Shown piece after piece: positions 61,989 to 64,000 of a stretch of DNA of 64,000 nt. A model generated the notes under the pieces. That model saw only the letters and a program-made list of their open reading frames with translations. It was not told the DNA's origin and did no database searches. The number at the start of each line of letters is the position of its first letter. Position 1 is the stretch's first letter. This stretch comes from Parvibaculum sp041688015. GTDB taxonomy: Bacteria; Pseudomonadota; Alphaproteobacteria; Parvibaculales; Parvibaculaceae. The translations under genes were made by a program, and so were the position numbers. The stretch covers positions 337,762 through 401,761 of the forward strand of contig JBDNIY010000017.1 of assembly GCA_041688015.1 (NCBI GenBank), in the 5' to 3' direction.

Positions 61989-63034
61989 ACAAGACAAATG
62001 TCGGTAACTTCTTTGAAGATTTTAAAGTAGGGCAGGTGCTGACGCATGCGACGCCACGCACCTTGAATGAGGGCGACAGCGCCTTGTATCAAGCGTTGTT
62101 TGGCTCGCGTTTCTCATTGCAATCATCCGACGAAGTTGCGCGTGCGGCTGGCTATCCCCGCTCTCCTGTTGATGACCTTCTCGCCTTTCATGTTGTCTTC
62201 GGCAAAACAGTGCCGGACGTTTCGCTCAATGCGGTGGCCAACCTTGGCTATGCCGATTGTCGCTTTCTGAAACCGGTCTTTTCGGGCGACACGCTGTCGA
62301 CCGTTTCGAAGGTGATCGGGCTCAAGGAAAATTCAGATGGTGCCACTGGCGTCGTCTATGTGCGTTCCATCGGGCGCAACCAGCGTGACGAAGTTGTTCT
62401 GGAATATGTGCGTTGGGTGATGGTGCGCAAGCGCGACAAGGCCTCGCCTGCGCCGGAAACCGATGTCCCAAGCTTGCCGAAGGCTGTTGAGGCGGAGTTC
62501 CTTGAAGTGCCGGCGCATGTTGATTTTTCAGGCTTTGATCTTGCTGCGTCCGGTAGTCCCTATCTTTGGGATGACTATGGAGTGGGCGAAAAGATCGATC
62601 ATGTGGACGGCGTTACCATTGAAGAAGCCGATCACATGATGGCGACGCGCCTCTATCAAAACACGGCCAAGGTGCATTTCAACCAGTTCACCGAGGGTCA
62701 GGGCCGGTTTGGGCGGCGTCTGATCTATGGTGGCCATGTCATTTCGCTGGCGCGTTCGCTCTCGTTCAACGGGTTGGGCAATGCGCAGCTCGTCGCCGCG
62801 ATCAATGGCGGTCGCCATGTTGCCCCTTGCTTTGCGGGCGATACTATTTTTGCTTGGTCGCAAGTGCTGGACAGCGCCGTCGTCAAAGGACGCAAAGACA
62901 TTGGGGCGCTGCGTTTGCGCACCATCGCAACGAAAAATTTACCATGCGGTGGATTTCCCGGTGCTCTTGAAAAGGGGTATACGGACGGTATCATCCTCGA
63001 CCTTGATTATTGGGTTTTGATGCCAAAGCGATAG
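61985..63034 (+). CDS. MaoC-like double-hotdog hydratase, mesaconyl-CoA hydratase type
   Basis: A 349-residue protein with two hotdog domains. NFFEDFKVGQVLTHATPRTLNEGDSALYQ starts the first, with ANLGYADCRFLKPVFSGDTL; FGRRLIYGGHVISLARSLSFNGLGN starts the second catalytic part. Length and order match mesaconyl-CoA hydratase (beta-methylmalyl-CoA dehydratase), the partner of malyl-CoA lyase in acetyl-CoA assimilation. It overlaps the lyase gene by 4 bp. Ethylmalonyl-CoA-specific enzymes such as Ccr are outside the window, so the pathway is inferred. Confidence 0.88.
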   Translation: MNKTNVGNFFEDFKVGQVLTHATPRTLNEGDSALYQALFGSRFSLQSSDEVARAAGYPRSPVDDLLAFHVVFGKTVPDVSLNAVANLGYADCRFLKPVFSGDTLSTVSKVIGLKENSDGATGVVYVRSIGRNQRDEVVLEYVRWVMVRKRDKASPAPETDVPSLPKAVEAEFLEVPAHVDFSGFDLAASGSPYLWDDYGVGEKIDHVDGVTIEEADHMMATRLYQNTAKVHFNQFTEGQGRFGRRLIYGGHVISLARSLSFNGLGNAQLVAAINGGRHVAPCFAGDTIFAWSQVLDSAVVKGRKDIGALRLRTIATKNLPCGGFPGALEKGYTDGIILDLDYWVLMPKR

Positions 63035-63100
63035 AACGTCGTTGGCTTTTGTGTTTATGATGGCTAAAGAGAATTAGACGGGCAAAAATTCGGGTGGACT

Positions 63101-63673
63101 ATGCTTCATTCACAGTCAGATCAGGCTTCGGGCGCGGCTGCTCAATTTGTTGGACGGACGCCTGATAGCGTTGCCTTTCAAGAGGCTTGGACCAGCGCAA
63201 AGGGCGATGCACCCTTTCCGCGTCGTGATGCGATCGAGTTGAGGCGCTTTGCTCCATTTGCCTCGTTGATGGCAATCATCGAAGTGGATAAGCGCGCGCG
63301 GGCACTGCCCTTCCGATTGAGCGGGTCAGGCTTTTTTGATCTGCTTGGTTTTGATCTCACGGGTATGGACTATCTCGATCTTGTAGACCCCGCGATTCGT
63401 AACGGCGCATTTGAGAGCGTTTTGGCCTGTCTCACTCGACCATGTGGTCTGTGGCAAAGCACGCCGACCGAAATTGCTGGTGGGGAGATGAGGTCGTTTG
63501 AGCTGACGATCTTTCCAATCTCGAAAAATGGCGTGGACGCCGACCATATTCTTGTTTTTGTCACACGCGAAAAGCGGCCCGATGAAAGTGTGCCGGTGAT
63601 CCAACGTGTCCAGCATTCGACCGTCTGGCAATGGATTGATTTGGGGTTCGGGCTGCCTAACATCACTGTTTAG
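63101..63673 (+). CDS. PAS-domain protein (alphaproteobacterial PAS_5-like)
   Basis: A 190-residue soluble protein. The stretch FAPFASLMAIIEVDKRARALPFRLSGSGFFDLLGFDLTGMDYLDLVD is typical of the single-PAS family common in Alphaproteobacteria; the strand-rich end includes FELTIFPISKNG and HILVFVTR. No output domain is attached. Ligand and role are unknown. It stands alone between the hydratase gene and sdhC. Confidence 0.8.
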   Translation: MLHSQSDQASGAAAQFVGRTPDSVAFQEAWTSAKGDAPFPRRDAIELRRFAPFASLMAIIEVDKRARALPFRLSGSGFFDLLGFDLTGMDYLDLVDPAIRNGAFESVLACLTRPCGLWQSTPTEIAGGEMRSFELTIFPISKNGVDADHILVFVTREKRPDESVPVIQRVQHSTVWQWIDLGFGLPNITV

Positions 63674-63785
63674 GGCGCTGTTGACGCAGCGCTCCGTTGT
63701 TGATCCTAGGCATATGAGAGTCGTTCTCAAATTTTGAAATGATTTTCCACGTTTCGGTATTTGCCTTCCGCGGCGGCGCAGGATA

Positions 63786-63814
63786 AATACAACATTCCAT
63801 TCGCCCGTTGTATT
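63786..63814 (+). promoter_or_regulatory. Inverted repeat in the sdhC leader
   Basis: AATACAAC (63786-63793) and GTTGTATT (63807-63814) form a perfect 8-bp dyad with a 13-nt spacer, ending 15 nt before the sdhC ATG. It could be an operator or an mRNA hairpin near the ribosome site. No T run follows, so it is not a terminator. Confidence 0.5.
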
Positions 63815-63829
63815 CTCGGGAAAAGTAAC

Positions 63830-64000
63830 ATGGCTGCACCGCGACAGGTTGAGCGTCCGCTTTCGCCGCACCTCCAGATTTATCGTCTTACCATTACGAT
63901 GGTGATGTCGATTGTTCACCGCATCACAGGGGTCGGGCTCTATCTCGGCACGGCAGTGTTGGCTTGGTGGCTCATCGCTGCGGCAACAGGGCCTGAGGCC
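63830..64000 (+). CDS. sdhC: Succinate dehydrogenase cytochrome b556 subunit (partial)
   Basis: The first 57 codons of SdhC, running off the window. RPLSPHLQIYRLTITMVMSIVHRITGVGLYLG contains the family start and the S-x-x-H-R-x-T-G segment, which lies near the quinone site. The first transmembrane helix follows. It anchors the SdhAB dimer with SdhD and links the TCA cycle to the quinone pool. The remaining sdh genes are expected just beyond the edge. Confidence 0.95.
   Translation, partial: MAAPRQVERPLSPHLQIYRLTITMVMSIVHRITGVGLYLGTAVLAWWLIAAATGPEA

Noticed and set aside
63674..63700. Hairpin GCGCTG/CAGCGC after the PAS gene as a terminator
   Set aside because: The 6-bp stem is not followed by a T run, so intrinsic termination is not supported.

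Overview
The window is chromosomal DNA of an alphaproteobacterium. The evidence is moderately GC-rich sequence with alphaproteobacterial gene order: ccmABCDG next to acnA; dapF-mtaB-ftsY-yciB; ffh-rpsP-rimM-trmD-rplS-leuCDB-asd; and an HpcH/HpaI lyase plus a double-hotdog MaoC hydratase just before sdhC. Families largely confined to Alphaproteobacteria (DUF2794, IalB-like) agree with this. I cannot resolve the order or genus. No phage, insertion sequence or CRISPR array is visible.

Layout. 1-9.2 kb: a glutamine amidotransferase, a PQQ-type beta-propeller dehydrogenase, tRNA-Ala(CGC), yggT, a DUF167 protein, folD, an aldo/keto reductase coupled to a beta-lactamase-fold membrane protein, a TAG-like protein, ppa and argG. 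9.4-20.1 kb: a GT-C-like membrane protein, an ABM protein, rlmN, an IalB-like protein, a quinone oxidoreductase, an SGNH-fold protein, a family VIII esterase, a small flavoprotein operon facing a LysR regulator, and an SDR. 20.1-29.3 kb: a frameshifted type II NADH dehydrogenase, a pterin dehydratase, a zincin, thpR, a Tas-like reductase, the tesA/ybbA/ybbP locus (ybbP frameshifted), a Bax-inhibitor-1 protein and DUF2794. 29.3-34.5 kb: a probable structured RNA, then a four-gene GldA/GldF/GldG-like ABC operon. 34.5-46 kb: a DUF1223 protein, an aconitase with a very long lysine-rich N-terminal tail, a crotonase, ccmABCDG, a MarR regulator with a basic tail, a NUDIX hydrolase and an MHS transporter with an in-frame amber codon. 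46-64 kb: yciB, ftsY, mtaB, dapF, a CinA-C protein, two small unknown proteins, ffh, the rpsP operon, the leu genes, asd, pdxY, a CoA-ester lyase/hydratase pair, a PAS protein and the start of sdhC.

How the genes fit together. Several blocks are housekeeping: SRP targeting (ffh, ftsY), ribosome assembly and modification (rpsP, rimM, trmD, rplS, rlmN, mtaB), leucine, lysine and arginine synthesis, cytochrome c maturation, and central carbon metabolism (acnA, sdhC, and lyase plus hydratase genes suggestive of the ethylmalonyl-CoA pathway).

Most notable points. (1) Aconitase carries about 205 histone-H1-like residues at its N-terminus, and no separate start codon is visible for the enzyme. (2) Two hydrolase-fold proteins have lost every catalytic motif; one of them has a multi-pass membrane domain inserted in the fold. 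(3) 29.37-29.59 kb shows nested long stems and a strong terminator, as in a free-standing small RNA. (4) An AT-rich membrane-protein gene sits antisense between leuC and leuD. (5) Three genes are interrupted: a -1 shift at A6, a 2-nt loss in a GC repeat, and a Trp-to-amber change. These need read-level checking.
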